Positions 27,790-35,708 of a stretch of DNA of 64,000 bases are shown here, one piece after another. The notes below the pieces were generated by a model. The model saw only the letters and a program-made list of their open reading frames with translations. It was not told the origin of the DNA and ran no database searches. Numbering within the stretch: position 1 is the first letter of the stretch; each line of letters opens with the position of its first letter. The stretch is from positions 566,501-630,500 of the forward strand of contig NZ_CP040094.1 in the NCBI RefSeq assembly GCF_013343235.1, given 5' to 3'. Origin of the DNA: Nostoc sp. TCL240-02 (GTDB lineage Bacteria > Cyanobacteriota > Cyanobacteriia > Cyanobacteriales > Nostocaceae). A program made the position numbers and the translations under genes.

Positions 27790-28194
27790 CTAGTTGGACT
27801 TCATCACTACCTTTTTTTGTGAGGTGGAGACTTTTTTTTTGAGGTTGAGGTGAAGTTTCCAGCGAACCATCCGATTCACCGTAGCTACCCCAATTAAGAC
27901 CTCTGTTTTCTCGTAAAGTCGTTCCCGCAATTCGCTTAACGTCGCATCGGGCTGTGCTATGACGAGTTGGCGCAGGATTTCTAACTGTTCAGCATTCAAC
28001 TTTGTTGCTGTCTGCTCAGTCCGCACCTTGGGGCCTATCATCCCCAATTCTCGATGGCGTTTGAGTAAATTTTGCACAAAACTTAAGGTGACACCAAAGT
28101 TTTTAGCCAGTTTTCGTTGGGAAATGTCACCGCAGGCATAAGCATCAACTATTTTTTGACGCAAGTCGAGAGAGTAGGCTTTCATCACCACCAA
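27790..28194 (-). CDS. IS630 transposase, N-terminal helix-turn-helix part (orfA)
   Basis: 134 residues starting near MKAYSLDLRQKIVDAY. The HTH (ISQRKLAKNFGVTLSFVQNLLKRH) and second winged segment (TLSELRERLYEKTEVLIGVATVNRMV) are typical of IS630 N-domains. The frame meets a run of nine A (27832-27840). A -1 slip there continues into SLHLTKKGSDEVQLARFEYW and LIFLDESGV, as in programmed-frameshift IS630 elements. Confidence 0.85.
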   Translation of the reverse strand: MVVMKAYSLDLRQKIVDAYACGDISQRKLAKNFGVTLSFVQNLLKRHRELGMIGPKVRTEQTATKLNAEQLEILRQLVIAQPDATLSELRERLYEKTEVLIGVATVNRMVRWKLHLNLKKKVSTSQKKVVMKSN

Positions 28195-28398
28195 TTATCA
28201 GTAGAATTGCTCTCTCCTACTGTACTGAAGTAGACTGATAACCGCTATAATCTATTATTTCTAACCCTATAGCTAGAGAACAAAGCTTGACTATATTGTT
28301 AAAATCTAGGTGTTTAGATAACAAATTAGCGACTAATTAAATTTGCTGGTTGAAAAATTTTTAATTAAAGAAAAATTCAATTTGATCAGGAGTCAATA

Positions 28399-29133
28399 AT
28401 GAATATGAAGTCTCAAAATTTTCGTAAGTCTGCTAAGTTCTTTGGTGCTATTTTTGGTGGATTAATGATTAGTCTGCCAGTAATTCCTCAAGCAATAGCA
28501 CAACAATCAGTAGGACAAGAATCTACTCCGAAGATTAACCCCTGTCCTAGAATTTTCTACGAAGAACCACATAATAGTCGGGTTGTGGTGCCGCAAGGAT
28601 GTCCTCCGAATGCACTAACTCAAAGACTAGCTGCTCAAGGGCTTCTTCCCACCTCTGCTACTCCATCACAAGAGCAAACAAGATTGGGTGTCGGCGGTGA
28701 ATCTCCAGAAACAGGTGTCACACCATCACGCCCAGCCCCTGGAGCTCAAACTCAACAGCCTTCACCAGGGGCAGTTTCGACCGATCAACCACGACAACTA
28801 CAACCACGGCAAACTCCCAGCGCGACGATCGCACTGGCAAATGATACAGTTAATATCAGGTTAGTAAATGACACTGCGGCTAATGTAACTTTCCAAGTGA
28901 TTGGCGATACGGCACCGCGATCGCTACAAGGTAAATCAAATGTAATATTGCAAGGTCTAAGGGCACCAGTAACGGTGACATTTGAACGAGAAGATGGTGG
29001 ACAGTTGATAGTGACTCCACAAGCTTCTTCAGAGCCAGGAAACTTAGAAGTTAGATTTAACGAAGCCACCAATGCAGCACAGGGCAGAAGTGCTATGAGA
29101 ATTGAACGAAACGGTTCAGTCTTCTTAAATTAA
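28399..29133 (+). CDS. Secreted proline/glutamine-rich protein of unknown function
   Basis: 244 residues. A signal peptide (FFGAIFGGLMISLPVIPQAIAQQ) precedes a short N-terminal motif with two cysteines (NPCPRIFYEEPHNSRVVVPQGCPPN), a P/Q/T/S-rich linker (about 80-145) and a C-terminal beta domain of about 95 residues (NDTVNIRLVNDTAANVTFQVI ... SAMRIERNGSVFLN). AGGAG lies upstream of the ATG. I do not recognise the family. The layout suggests an envelope protein whose linker spans the peptidoglycan. It is next to the IS630 insertion but not interrupted. Confidence 0.7.
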   Translation: MNMKSQNFRKSAKFFGAIFGGLMISLPVIPQAIAQQSVGQESTPKINPCPRIFYEEPHNSRVVVPQGCPPNALTQRLAAQGLLPTSATPSQEQTRLGVGGESPETGVTPSRPAPGAQTQQPSPGAVSTDQPRQLQPRQTPSATIALANDTVNIRLVNDTAANVTFQVIGDTAPRSLQGKSNVILQGLRAPVTVTFEREDGGQLIVTPQASSEPGNLEVRFNEATNAAQGRSAMRIERNGSVFLN

Positions 29134-29169
29134 TCAAATTAAGTACGAAAGTAGGGGCAGAAATCGTCC

Positions 29170-30243
29170 CTATTTTCGCTGAAGCATTTTAGTTAGCTGA
29201 TCCCGCAATTGGACTTCTTGCTTGCTGTCTTCTAATGTCCGCGCCAGTATAATCGCCCTTTCGTAAAAATTACGAGCAGTTAGGTAATTACCTTGTTGTT
29301 TGTATAACTGAGCGTAAGACTCAAAAGATTTTAATTCTTCTCGCAAATTTTGCAATTCTTTAGCGAGTGCCAAACGTTGTCCTAGTAAATCAAAAGCTCT
29401 CTCGTAGCGTCCGACAGCAGTGTGAGCTTTCACTAAACCGTCAATTGCCCGTAATTCATTAGTGCGATCGCGATTAGTTTTAGCTGTCCGCATTGCTTCA
29501 CCATAAGTAGCAATGGTATCCTGATAATTTCCCGATGCTAGGTAAGCATCACCTAAATTATTTAGGGTATTTGCTTCACCGATGGCATCGCCAGTCTGAC
29601 GGCGGAAAATTAAAGCATTTTCATATAATTTAATCGCCTTGTTATAATCCCCCAACCTGGCAGTTACCAAACCCAAATTGCTCAAAGACAGTCCTTCCCC
29701 TTCAATGTTTTTGACACCGTGAGCAATTGTGAGTGCATCTTCAACTGTTTTACCAGCAGCAGCAGATTCTCCTTGTTGCAGGAGAAATGTACCGATATTA
29801 TTTAGCACAAAAATCTGAGATTGGAAGTCTTTTGTATCACGAGCGATCGCTAATCCTCGTCGTAAAGCATCTTCCGCCTCTTTTGCACTATCAATCTGGA
29901 TGTAAGCCTTTGCAAGCAAATTGTAAGTCAGACCTTGTGCTTTGAGGTCGCCAATTGAGTGATATAGTTCTAGTGCCTGCAAGCAAGATGCAATTGTTTT
30001 ATCGGCATATCCTGAAGCGTATTGTTGTTCACCGATACGTAGTAAGCTATCTGCTTCATCTCTTGATTGTCGCCCAACAGAACTATTTAAAGGACGATGG
30101 AGTTGTTGCGTAATATCAACCGCACCAGCAGCTATAGGACTCAGCAAAAAAGTAAACAGTAAAAAGCTGTGTAAAAGCACCTGGGGACGAGAAATCACAC
30201 CTACACAAACTAATTGCCTTGGAAATACAAGCCGTTGTTTCAT
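29170..30243 (-). CDS. Exported tetratricopeptide-repeat protein
   Basis: 357 residues. A signal sequence (LLHSFLLFTFLLSPIAAGAV) precedes about seven 40-residue TPR units (examples: AQGLTYNLLAKAYIQIDSAKEAEDALRRGL, GEANTLNNLGDAYLASGNYQDTIATYGEA, SFESYAQLYKQQGNYLTARNFYERAI). The longer-than-34 period matches the LGN/Rapsyn-like TPR class. TPR arrays bind other proteins; the target is unknown. It follows a sigma-like gene on the same strand with a gap of about 100 bp, so co-transcription is possible. Confidence 0.82.
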   Translation of the reverse strand: MKQRLVFPRQLVCVGVISRPQVLLHSFLLFTFLLSPIAAGAVDITQQLHRPLNSSVGRQSRDEADSLLRIGEQQYASGYADKTIASCLQALELYHSIGDLKAQGLTYNLLAKAYIQIDSAKEAEDALRRGLAIARDTKDFQSQIFVLNNIGTFLLQQGESAAAGKTVEDALTIAHGVKNIEGEGLSLSNLGLVTARLGDYNKAIKLYENALIFRRQTGDAIGEANTLNNLGDAYLASGNYQDTIATYGEAMRTAKTNRDRTNELRAIDGLVKAHTAVGRYERAFDLLGQRLALAKELQNLREELKSFESYAQLYKQQGNYLTARNFYERAIILARTLEDSKQEVQLRDQLTKMLQRK

Positions 30244-30341
30244 AAAAATTACCCGTAAAGTTGCGGGTTTAAGTAGAAGGTCTAAGAAGAAGTTTTAAGT
30301 TTATAAATTGAAGACAAACAATATACGCATTTACACTTAAG

Positions 30342-30971
30342 CTAGGATTGAGCTAAATTTTCCCCAAAGTATATGGCGCGGATATCTGTGGGTAATTTGT
30401 CCTCTAGCATACGATAGCCTTCCTGAAGAAAATTGGCTACTTCGTTGGGAGCGATCGCTTCTCCTTCGGCTTGCAGATAGGCGGCGATTCTCGTTTCGCT
30501 CCAGTGGAAAGTTTGAGACATTAAGACGATTAATCGTAAAACAGGTGGTAGTTGGTCTAATGCCTGTTGTACATAGCACCATAGCGGCGGCGAAGTCGCT
30601 TGCAGAGAATAATGAATTGCTTCTGTGGGTGGTAGTTTAATTTCGTTAATACAGAAAGCTGTTATATTAATTAACCAATTTTGCATGGTTAAGGCTGGCT
30701 CACCTGATTCAGGGGTGGTTAAATTTAGTCCACCGAGTTCGTAATAGATATGTCGCCAGGTGAGGGCGAACAGATAATCTGCTTGCACGGGCGATCGCGC
30801 TGAATGCCGAATTAAGGTATACACTATGGGGCTATAGCGGCAAAAAATCACCGTAAAATACTTTCCAGCATCTGGATGGCGCTGAAACAGAGTCAGTAGT
30901 TCTTGATCGCTATGATGAAATAGCGACTTTACCAGAGGGTGATTAGCTTCAGGAAAATGAGGAATTTGCAC
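30342..30971 (-). CDS. Sigma-70-like (ECF-type) regulatory protein
   Basis: 209 residues. Residues about 20-75 (DQELLTLFQRHPDAGKYFTVIFCRYSPIVYTLI ... YLFALTWRHIYYEL) resemble sigma region 2. Residues about 130-195 (QALDQLPPVLRLIVLMSQTFHWSETRIAAYLQAEGEAIAPNEVANFL) resemble region 4 with its helix-turn-helix, with an extra loop in the HTH. Region 2.4 is weak, so promoter recognition is uncertain. I recall similar divergent sigma-like proteins in filamentous cyanobacteria. No anti-sigma gene is adjacent. Confidence 0.65.
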   Translation of the reverse strand: MQIPHFPEANHPLVKSLFHHSDQELLTLFQRHPDAGKYFTVIFCRYSPIVYTLIRHSARSPVQADYLFALTWRHIYYELGGLNLTTPESGEPALTMQNWLINITAFCINEIKLPPTEAIHYSLQATSPPLWCYVQQALDQLPPVLRLIVLMSQTFHWSETRIAAYLQAEGEAIAPNEVANFLQEGYRMLEDKLPTDIRAIYFGENLAQS

Positions 30972-31162
30972 AAGTCTTTGAGTTGATAGTTGTTAAAATA
31001 ATTTTGGGAATTGCACTCCCGTAGTTAATCGCATAATATCTTGGTGTTGCCCAGTTTGTAGCCGGGACTCAGACAACTTAAGTTATTGATAAACTAGAAA
31101 CAAGGACTTAATTTGAGTCTTAATCGACAATTATAAAATCGACTCCCCTATAGAATCCTTAT

Positions 31163-31765
31163 TTGTTCATGGTTATAGCAGTTAGTGTGATGTCGTTTCT
31201 CCTCAGTCCCCTTACTTTAGGCTCCTTTCTCCCTTCCTTGCCCTTGGATAGCCTGTTTTCCACCCAAGGCATTATGGTAATGCTGCTAGCAGCTTACGCT
31301 GGTGCGATGTGGATGTTCCTCACCAGCGCCCCAAAAGTACACACTGTAATGGTGTCAGATTTGGAGATTGCCCGACAGTTGTATGAAGGGCTGCTAGATT
31401 TGCCAGCAGCTGAAGTGCCATTGCACTATTACTACAACTACGAACAAACTATAGGCGCAACTGGGATCGATCCGCTATACATGTCTACAGGGCCGAGTTT
31501 GTCAAGCAAAATGATGAACAATGCCACTGAGGGGTTGTGGTATCAATTGAAGAAAAATACCCAGCTACACGTTATTACTGGGGCGAGTTTAGGTAGCAAG
31601 AATCAGCAACGCCACGTTTGTTTTGACCACGACTGCCTAGAAATGATTTTAATGCGAGTCGAAACACGCGGTTTGAAATTCAAGATTCGTAACCAGAAAC
31701 CCCTGAATTTTTTGGTCAAAGATTATGAAGGGCGCGTGATTGAGGTGGCTGAGGTAGCGAATTAG
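31163..31765 (+). CDS. Membrane-anchored glyoxalase-like protein
   Basis: Up to 200 residues from TTG 31163; ATG 31169 (MVIAVSVMSFLLSP) is a more usual start. One or two N-terminal hydrophobic segments (about 5-25 and 33-52) precede a soluble domain starting VHTVMVSDLEIARQLYEGLLDLPAAEVPLHYYYNY. This resembles the first betaalphabeta unit of glyoxalase/VOC proteins. It ends FLVKDYEGRVIEVAEV, like the second VOC unit. Metal ligands cannot be assigned with certainty. The substrate is unknown. Confidence 0.6.
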   Translation: MFMVIAVSVMSFLLSPLTLGSFLPSLPLDSLFSTQGIMVMLLAAYAGAMWMFLTSAPKVHTVMVSDLEIARQLYEGLLDLPAAEVPLHYYYNYEQTIGATGIDPLYMSTGPSLSSKMMNNATEGLWYQLKKNTQLHVITGASLGSKNQQRHVCFDHDCLEMILMRVETRGLKFKIRNQKPLNFLVKDYEGRVIEVAEVAN

Positions 31766-31796
31766 TCATTAGGTTTTAGATTGTTTTAGATTGTGT

Positions 31797-31828
31797 GGTG
31801 CGTAGCTTGCCGTCGTAGGCATCGCGCC
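31797..31828. repeat. Interspersed repeat copy (GTAGGCATCGC family)
   Basis: GGTGCGTAGCTTGCCGTC followed by GTAGGCATCGCGCCAC. It resembles the copies near 8500 and 33810. Confidence 0.55.
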
Positions 31829-31941
31829 ACACAATATTTTTTTTAGTAGCTAGGCATAAATAAATTAAAGTTTGTAGTCAGGACTTTAATCGTGATAAAC
31901 CTTGCTATGAGCAATAAATCGCTCACTAAGAAAAATAAAAA

Positions 31942-31971
31942 GGGTGCGTTAGGCAAAGCCATAACGCACCC
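31942..31971. terminator. Bidirectional hairpin between convergent genes
   Basis: GGGTGCGTTA-ggcaaagcca-TAACGCACCC, a perfect 10-bp stem. It lies between the glyoxalase-like gene (+) and lysS (-), 24 bp after the lysS stop. It is well placed to terminate both and is also a known type of Nostoc repeat. Confidence 0.7.
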
Positions 31972-31994
31972 AACTGTTTATATGCTTAAGTAGG

Positions 31995-33680
31995 TCAACT
32001 CAATTGTTCAAACTTGAATTTCCCTTTAATGAACTTGTTAAAGTGTTGACCTTTAGACGGTGCATTGTCTAAGTCTTCCTTGACGCTAGGAGGGACTTTG
32101 AAATACTCGTAAACACTTCCACTGTCAAATTCAATAGTCAGTGTTTGAGTTTTTGGTTCATAGCTAAATTGCTTAATAACGCTGCCTTCTGGCTTGAGTA
32201 GAGGGAAGGCAATTACATCCCGAATGCTAGCAGAATCAGTTAATAACATTACCAACCGATCAATCCCAATCCCTAAACCACCCGTAGGCGGCATACCGTA
32301 TTCAAGGGCTGTCAAAAAGTCTTCATCTACACCTTGGGCTTCTAAGTCACCAGCAGCTTTTCTTTCAGCTTGGGCTTCTAGGCGTTCTCTTTGATCGATG
32401 GGATCTGTAAGTTCTGAGAAGCTGTTTCCAGTTTCTCGCCCGACGATAAATAACTCAAATCTTTCCACTAAACCAGGTTGAGAACGATGGGGTTTTGCTA
32501 AGGGCGAAATTTCTACTGGGTAATCAATTACAAAAGTAGGTTGAATTAAATTAGCTTCTACCTTTTCTTCAAAAGCTAAATTCAGTAACTTACCAATTGA
32601 TTTGGCTTCATCTATACCAAGAATCCCAGCATTTTTACTTGCTGTTTTTGCTTCTTCCAATGTTTGGAAAGAATTGAAATCTAAGCCTGTAAATTCTTTA
32701 ACTAAATCGTGCATTGTTACCCGCCGCCAAGGTGGAGTTAAATCTATAGGTTCCCCTTGGTAGGTGATTTGCAATGTGCCGAGTACATCTTGGGCGACAG
32801 TGGTGATGATCCCCTCAGTCAGCGCCATCATATCGTTGTAGTCGGCGTAGGCTTGGTAAACTTCAATCGTTGTAAATTCGGGATTGTGTCGAGTCGAAAT
32901 TCCCTCATTACGGAAAATCCGTCCCAATTCAAACACCTTTTCAAAACCACCGACAATCAACCGCTTGAGATGGAGTTCTGTGGCAATTCGCAGATACAAC
33001 TCCATTTCTAAAGTGTTGTGGTGGGTGATAAATGGACGCGCATCTGCACCCCCAGCTTCACTTTGCAAAACTGGCGTTTCAATTTCTAGAAAATCTCGCT
33101 GTTCCAAATAACGGCGAATCCCAGCAGTAATTTGGGCACGACGGCGGAAAGTTTGCCGCACTTCTGGGTTAACAATCAAGTCAACGTAGCGCTGACGGTA
33201 GCGCTTGGCAACATCCGTTAATCCGTGCCACTTGTCGGGTAGGGGTAACAAGGATTTAGTGAGGATAGTATATTGTTTAACGTAGACAGATAACTCGCCC
33301 TTTTCAGTCCGTTTAATAGTACCTTTAACTCCCAGGATGTCACCTGCATCTGTGAGTTGTTTTAAATGATTGAAAGCATCAGCATCAATATTTGCCATGC
33401 TTTCTTGGATGCGATTTTTATCCAAATAAAGCTGAATTGTGCCAGTTTCATCTTGCAAGGTAAAGAAAGCCAGTTTACCGAAAACGCGACGCGCCATAAT
33501 GCGTCCAGCGATCGCAACTTCTAAATCAACTTCTTCACCACTGGCTAAATCGGCAAATTGCTCTTGCAACTGCGCTGCATGATGGGTAGATTCCCAACGA
33601 TAGGCATAAGGGTTAGTCCCTAGCTGCTTGAGTTGTTCTACTTTCTCCAGCCTGGCGGCTCGGATATCTTCTTCCGACAT
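31995..33680 (-). CDS. lysS: Lysyl-tRNA synthetase (class II) with C-terminal KTSC domain
   Basis: 561 residues. An N-terminal OB fold ([32 protein letters not shown]) binds the anticodon. Class II motifs follow: motif 2 [21 protein letters not shown] and motif 3 [15 protein letters not shown]. After residue about 500 an extra module of about 60 residues ([29 protein letters not shown] ... FNKFIKG) is the KTSC domain, named for its occurrence at LysRS C-termini. The enzyme charges tRNA-Lys with lysine using ATP. The role of the KTSC tail is unproven. Confidence 0.96.
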   Translation of the reverse strand: MSEEDIRAARLEKVEQLKQLGTNPYAYRWESTHHAAQLQEQFADLASGEEVDLEVAIAGRIMARRVFGKLAFFTLQDETGTIQLYLDKNRIQESMANIDADAFNHLKQLTDAGDILGVKGTIKRTEKGELSVYVKQYTILTKSLLPLPDKWHGLTDVAKRYRQRYVDLIVNPEVRQTFRRRAQITAGIRRYLEQRDFLEIETPVLQSEAGGADARPFITHHNTLEMELYLRIATELHLKRLIVGGFEKVFELGRIFRNEGISTRHNPEFTTIEVYQAYADYNDMMALTEGIITTVAQDVLGTLQITYQGEPIDLTPPWRRVTMHDLVKEFTGLDFNSFQTLEEAKTASKNAGILGIDEAKSIGKLLNLAFEEKVEANLIQPTFVIDYPVEISPLAKPHRSQPGLVERFELFIVGRETGNSFSELTDPIDQRERLEAQAERKAAGDLEAQGVDEDFLTALEYGMPPTGGLGIGIDRLVMLLTDSASIRDVIAFPLLKPEGSVIKQFSYEPKTQTLTIEFDSGSVYEYFKVPPSVKEDLDNAPSKGQHFNKFIKGKFKFEQLS

Positions 33681-33802
33681 GGTAACGAACTAAATAGGGC
33701 AAGATTAATTATAGATGCTGCAAAAGTTGAGAGGAACAGATATTTACACTAAAATCCCCTACAGGCAGCGACAACCCTATGTGTATCTGATTATCTCAAG
33801 CG

Positions 33803-33835
33803 TTGGCGCAGCCCGCCGCAGGCATCGCTAGCGTA
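33803..33835. repeat. Interspersed repeat copy upstream of lysS
   Basis: Contains TTGGCGCAGCCCGCCGCAGGCATCGCTAG, a variant of the family ending in GGCATCGC. It lies in the 299-bp spacer between lysS and the LTXXQ gene. A short open frame across it is not credible as a gene. Confidence 0.5.
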
Positions 33836-33979
33836 AGTTGCCCATTAAATCATCAAAATCCTGTAGAGACACTAAATCTCACGTTTCTTGGTGTAGTTTA
33901 TCCAAAAACTATGATAGAGAAAATATTATTGATATCCTCGCTGACAAAGGCGCAAAATTTTACTCTACAAGTAAAATCT

Positions 33980-34399
33980 TTATTTCTGTACGATTTTTAG
34001 CGAATGCCTAGACGAAATAGCCTTCATTTTCAAATTAGTAAATTGAACGATCGCCTTTACAAACTCTTGTTGTTCTGGTTGCAAATTCAGCTTTTGTAGG
34101 GCTTGATTCATATTATTACCAGCCCGGATATTGTGATTAAGTTGGGCGCGTTGTGATGTGTTTAATACTGTCTCAATTTCCCTGTTTCTTCTCTGGCGCA
34201 CAGCCTGAAGTTCTTGGCTTTGCAAGGGAGTCAGGTTAATCTCTGACGGGGTGGAGTAGCTTGCCGTTTTGGTAATTTGGGCGAAAATGACACCAGAAGT
34301 AACCGGTACAGCTAAGGCAATTCCCGGCATGGAAAGGACAATACTTAGAATAGCTGCGAACACAGAGAGCCGTTTTGTCAATTGAATTGCCATATTCAT
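33980..34399 (-). CDS. Spy/CpxP-like LTXXQ periplasmic protein
   Basis: 139 residues. A signal peptide (SVFAAILSIVLSMPGIALA) precedes a helical domain with LTPLQSQELQAVRQRRNREIETVLNTSQRAQL and a second LQPEQQEFVKAI. This is the LTxxQ arrangement of Spy/CpxP-type periplasmic chaperones and stress sensors. Cyanobacteria have many such small proteins of unverified function. The C-terminal KMKAISSRHSLKIVQK tail is basic. Confidence 0.72.
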   Translation of the reverse strand: MNMAIQLTKRLSVFAAILSIVLSMPGIALAVPVTSGVIFAQITKTASYSTPSEINLTPLQSQELQAVRQRRNREIETVLNTSQRAQLNHNIRAGNNMNQALQKLNLQPEQQEFVKAIVQFTNLKMKAISSRHSLKIVQK

Positions 34400-34587
34400 A
34401 AATGCCTACATCTTATTTAACGCTCAGATATAGTTAAGCAGTTTTCAAGTCTCTAATTTTGAATATTGAATTTATCCTACCTTCAAAAGTGCCTTAATGC
34501 GGTAAAACTCACATCTTGCATAAATCTTAAGTAGGGCAGGCACTATTTACTTATGCCAGTCCCCGCCCTATGGTGATTACTCCTTAA

Positions 34588-35556
34588 TTACGAATTATCA
34601 GGTCTTCTTATTCTGTCGATTTCTCGTTGTAATTCCTCAATTTGACGGCGCAAATTATCTGTTTCATTTGCGGAAGATTCTGCTGCAACATTTACTGAGC
34701 CAGAAGCAGGCGATCGCTGATAATTTCCTCGGCGAATTTGCTGGTATTCTTCAGATACTGCCCACGCTCGTAAATAATGCAGGCGTTCAACTGGGAAAGG
34801 ATGGCTCAACATCGTACCTTGAGCGCCATTGTAAATCAAGAATTTATATATCTGATTTAGTCCATCTTCATCCAGTGCCTGATAATTTTCTGACTGCTTG
34901 ATAAACTCTTGTAAACTACATTCATTGGCAAATTTTTTACTACCACCAGAGAGTTTCATCATCGTTGACATTACGGGATTCAAGTCATCCATTACCAGTA
35001 GTGCGGCGCGATCTGACGATAACTCGGCTTTGCGCCGCCATTCAAAAAAGGCGTAAATCAAGCCTTGGGTTACAAGATTACCGAGGCCAAAGGTCAATTC
35101 GCCCAAGGCGGAAGCAGCACTCATCGCCCACATCGCCATTTGAATTAAAATAGTATGACCACATTTAATATGCCCCAGTTCATGGGCTAGCACCGCCCGA
35201 ATCTCAGCTTCGTCTAGTAAATCTAGTATCCCTGTATTTATGACTATGTAAGGGTTCTCTTGCCCCAGGGCATAGCTATTTGCTTGGGGATCTTGCGAGA
35301 CAAACAGTGCAGGTTCTGGGTAAATGTCCAAATCTCGGACGCATTCCCGAAACATCTGGTAAATAGTGGAATACTGACGCGGCCCTACTTGGATGGTGTT
35401 ACCCATTAGATAGACTAATTGAGGGCGTTCGTAGATAAATTCCACAAATTTACGAGCGATTAAATCAAATCCCGGTAAATTTCGTAAAGCTTGCTCGGCT
35501 TGGCGATCTAGTGGATGCCTGAAGGCTTCGCTGGAAATTCCTGTGTAAGTTGGCAT
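34588..35556 (-). CDS. M48-family zinc metalloprotease
   Basis: 322 residues. The zinc motif is clear (AVLAHELGHIKCGHT, catalytic Glu between the two His), with a downstream RRKAELSSDRAALL carrying the third ligand Glu and SHPFPVERLHYL later. A hydrophobic stretch follows the zinc motif (ILIQMAMWAMSAASALGELTFGLG), as in HtpX/YcaL-like proteases. The last 30 residues form a coiled coil (ETDNLRRQIEELQREIDRI). It probably cleaves misfolded membrane or envelope proteins. Substrates are unknown. Confidence 0.9.
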   Translation of the reverse strand: MPTYTGISSEAFRHPLDRQAEQALRNLPGFDLIARKFVEFIYERPQLVYLMGNTIQVGPRQYSTIYQMFRECVRDLDIYPEPALFVSQDPQANSYALGQENPYIVINTGILDLLDEAEIRAVLAHELGHIKCGHTILIQMAMWAMSAASALGELTFGLGNLVTQGLIYAFFEWRRKAELSSDRAALLVMDDLNPVMSTMMKLSGGSKKFANECSLQEFIKQSENYQALDEDGLNQIYKFLIYNGAQGTMLSHPFPVERLHYLRAWAVSEEYQQIRRGNYQRSPASGSVNVAAESSANETDNLRRQIEELQREIDRIRRPDNS

Positions 35557-35569
35557 AATTTAGGAAATT

Positions 35570-35650
35570 GGGAATTGGGAATTGGGAATTGGTCATTGGT
35601 CATTAGCAAAGGACAATTGACAAATGAGAAATGACTAATGACAAAGAACA
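35570..35650. repeat. Tandem GGGAATT/AATGACAA simple repeats
   Basis: TTGGGAATTGGGAATTGGGA followed by ATTGGTCATT and AATGAGAAATGACTAATGAC units, in the spacer between the M48 gene and the helicase-like gene. Similar low-complexity strings recur near 7242, 10056, 37305, 47430, 49368 and 54935. Confidence 0.65.
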
Positions 35651-35708
35651 AGATAATAGAAATGGGGCAATTGGAAGTAAAAATCACTTTGTATGGAATT
35701 AAAAGCGT

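Larger units (their letters stand above)
27218..28249 (-). mobile_element. IS630-family insertion sequence, probably inactive
   Basis: About 1.03 kb bounded by perfect 18-nt terminal inverted repeats (TATAGCGGTTATCAGTCT at 27218-27235 and its complement at 28232-28249). The ends fit the TA target duplication of IS630/Tc1-type elements. The transposase is split over three frames (see the CDS entries). Confidence 0.9.

Noticed and set aside
33803..34000. 65-codon plus-strand ORF
   Set aside because: Begins inside an interspersed repeat and ends over the 3' end of the opposing LTXXQ gene.
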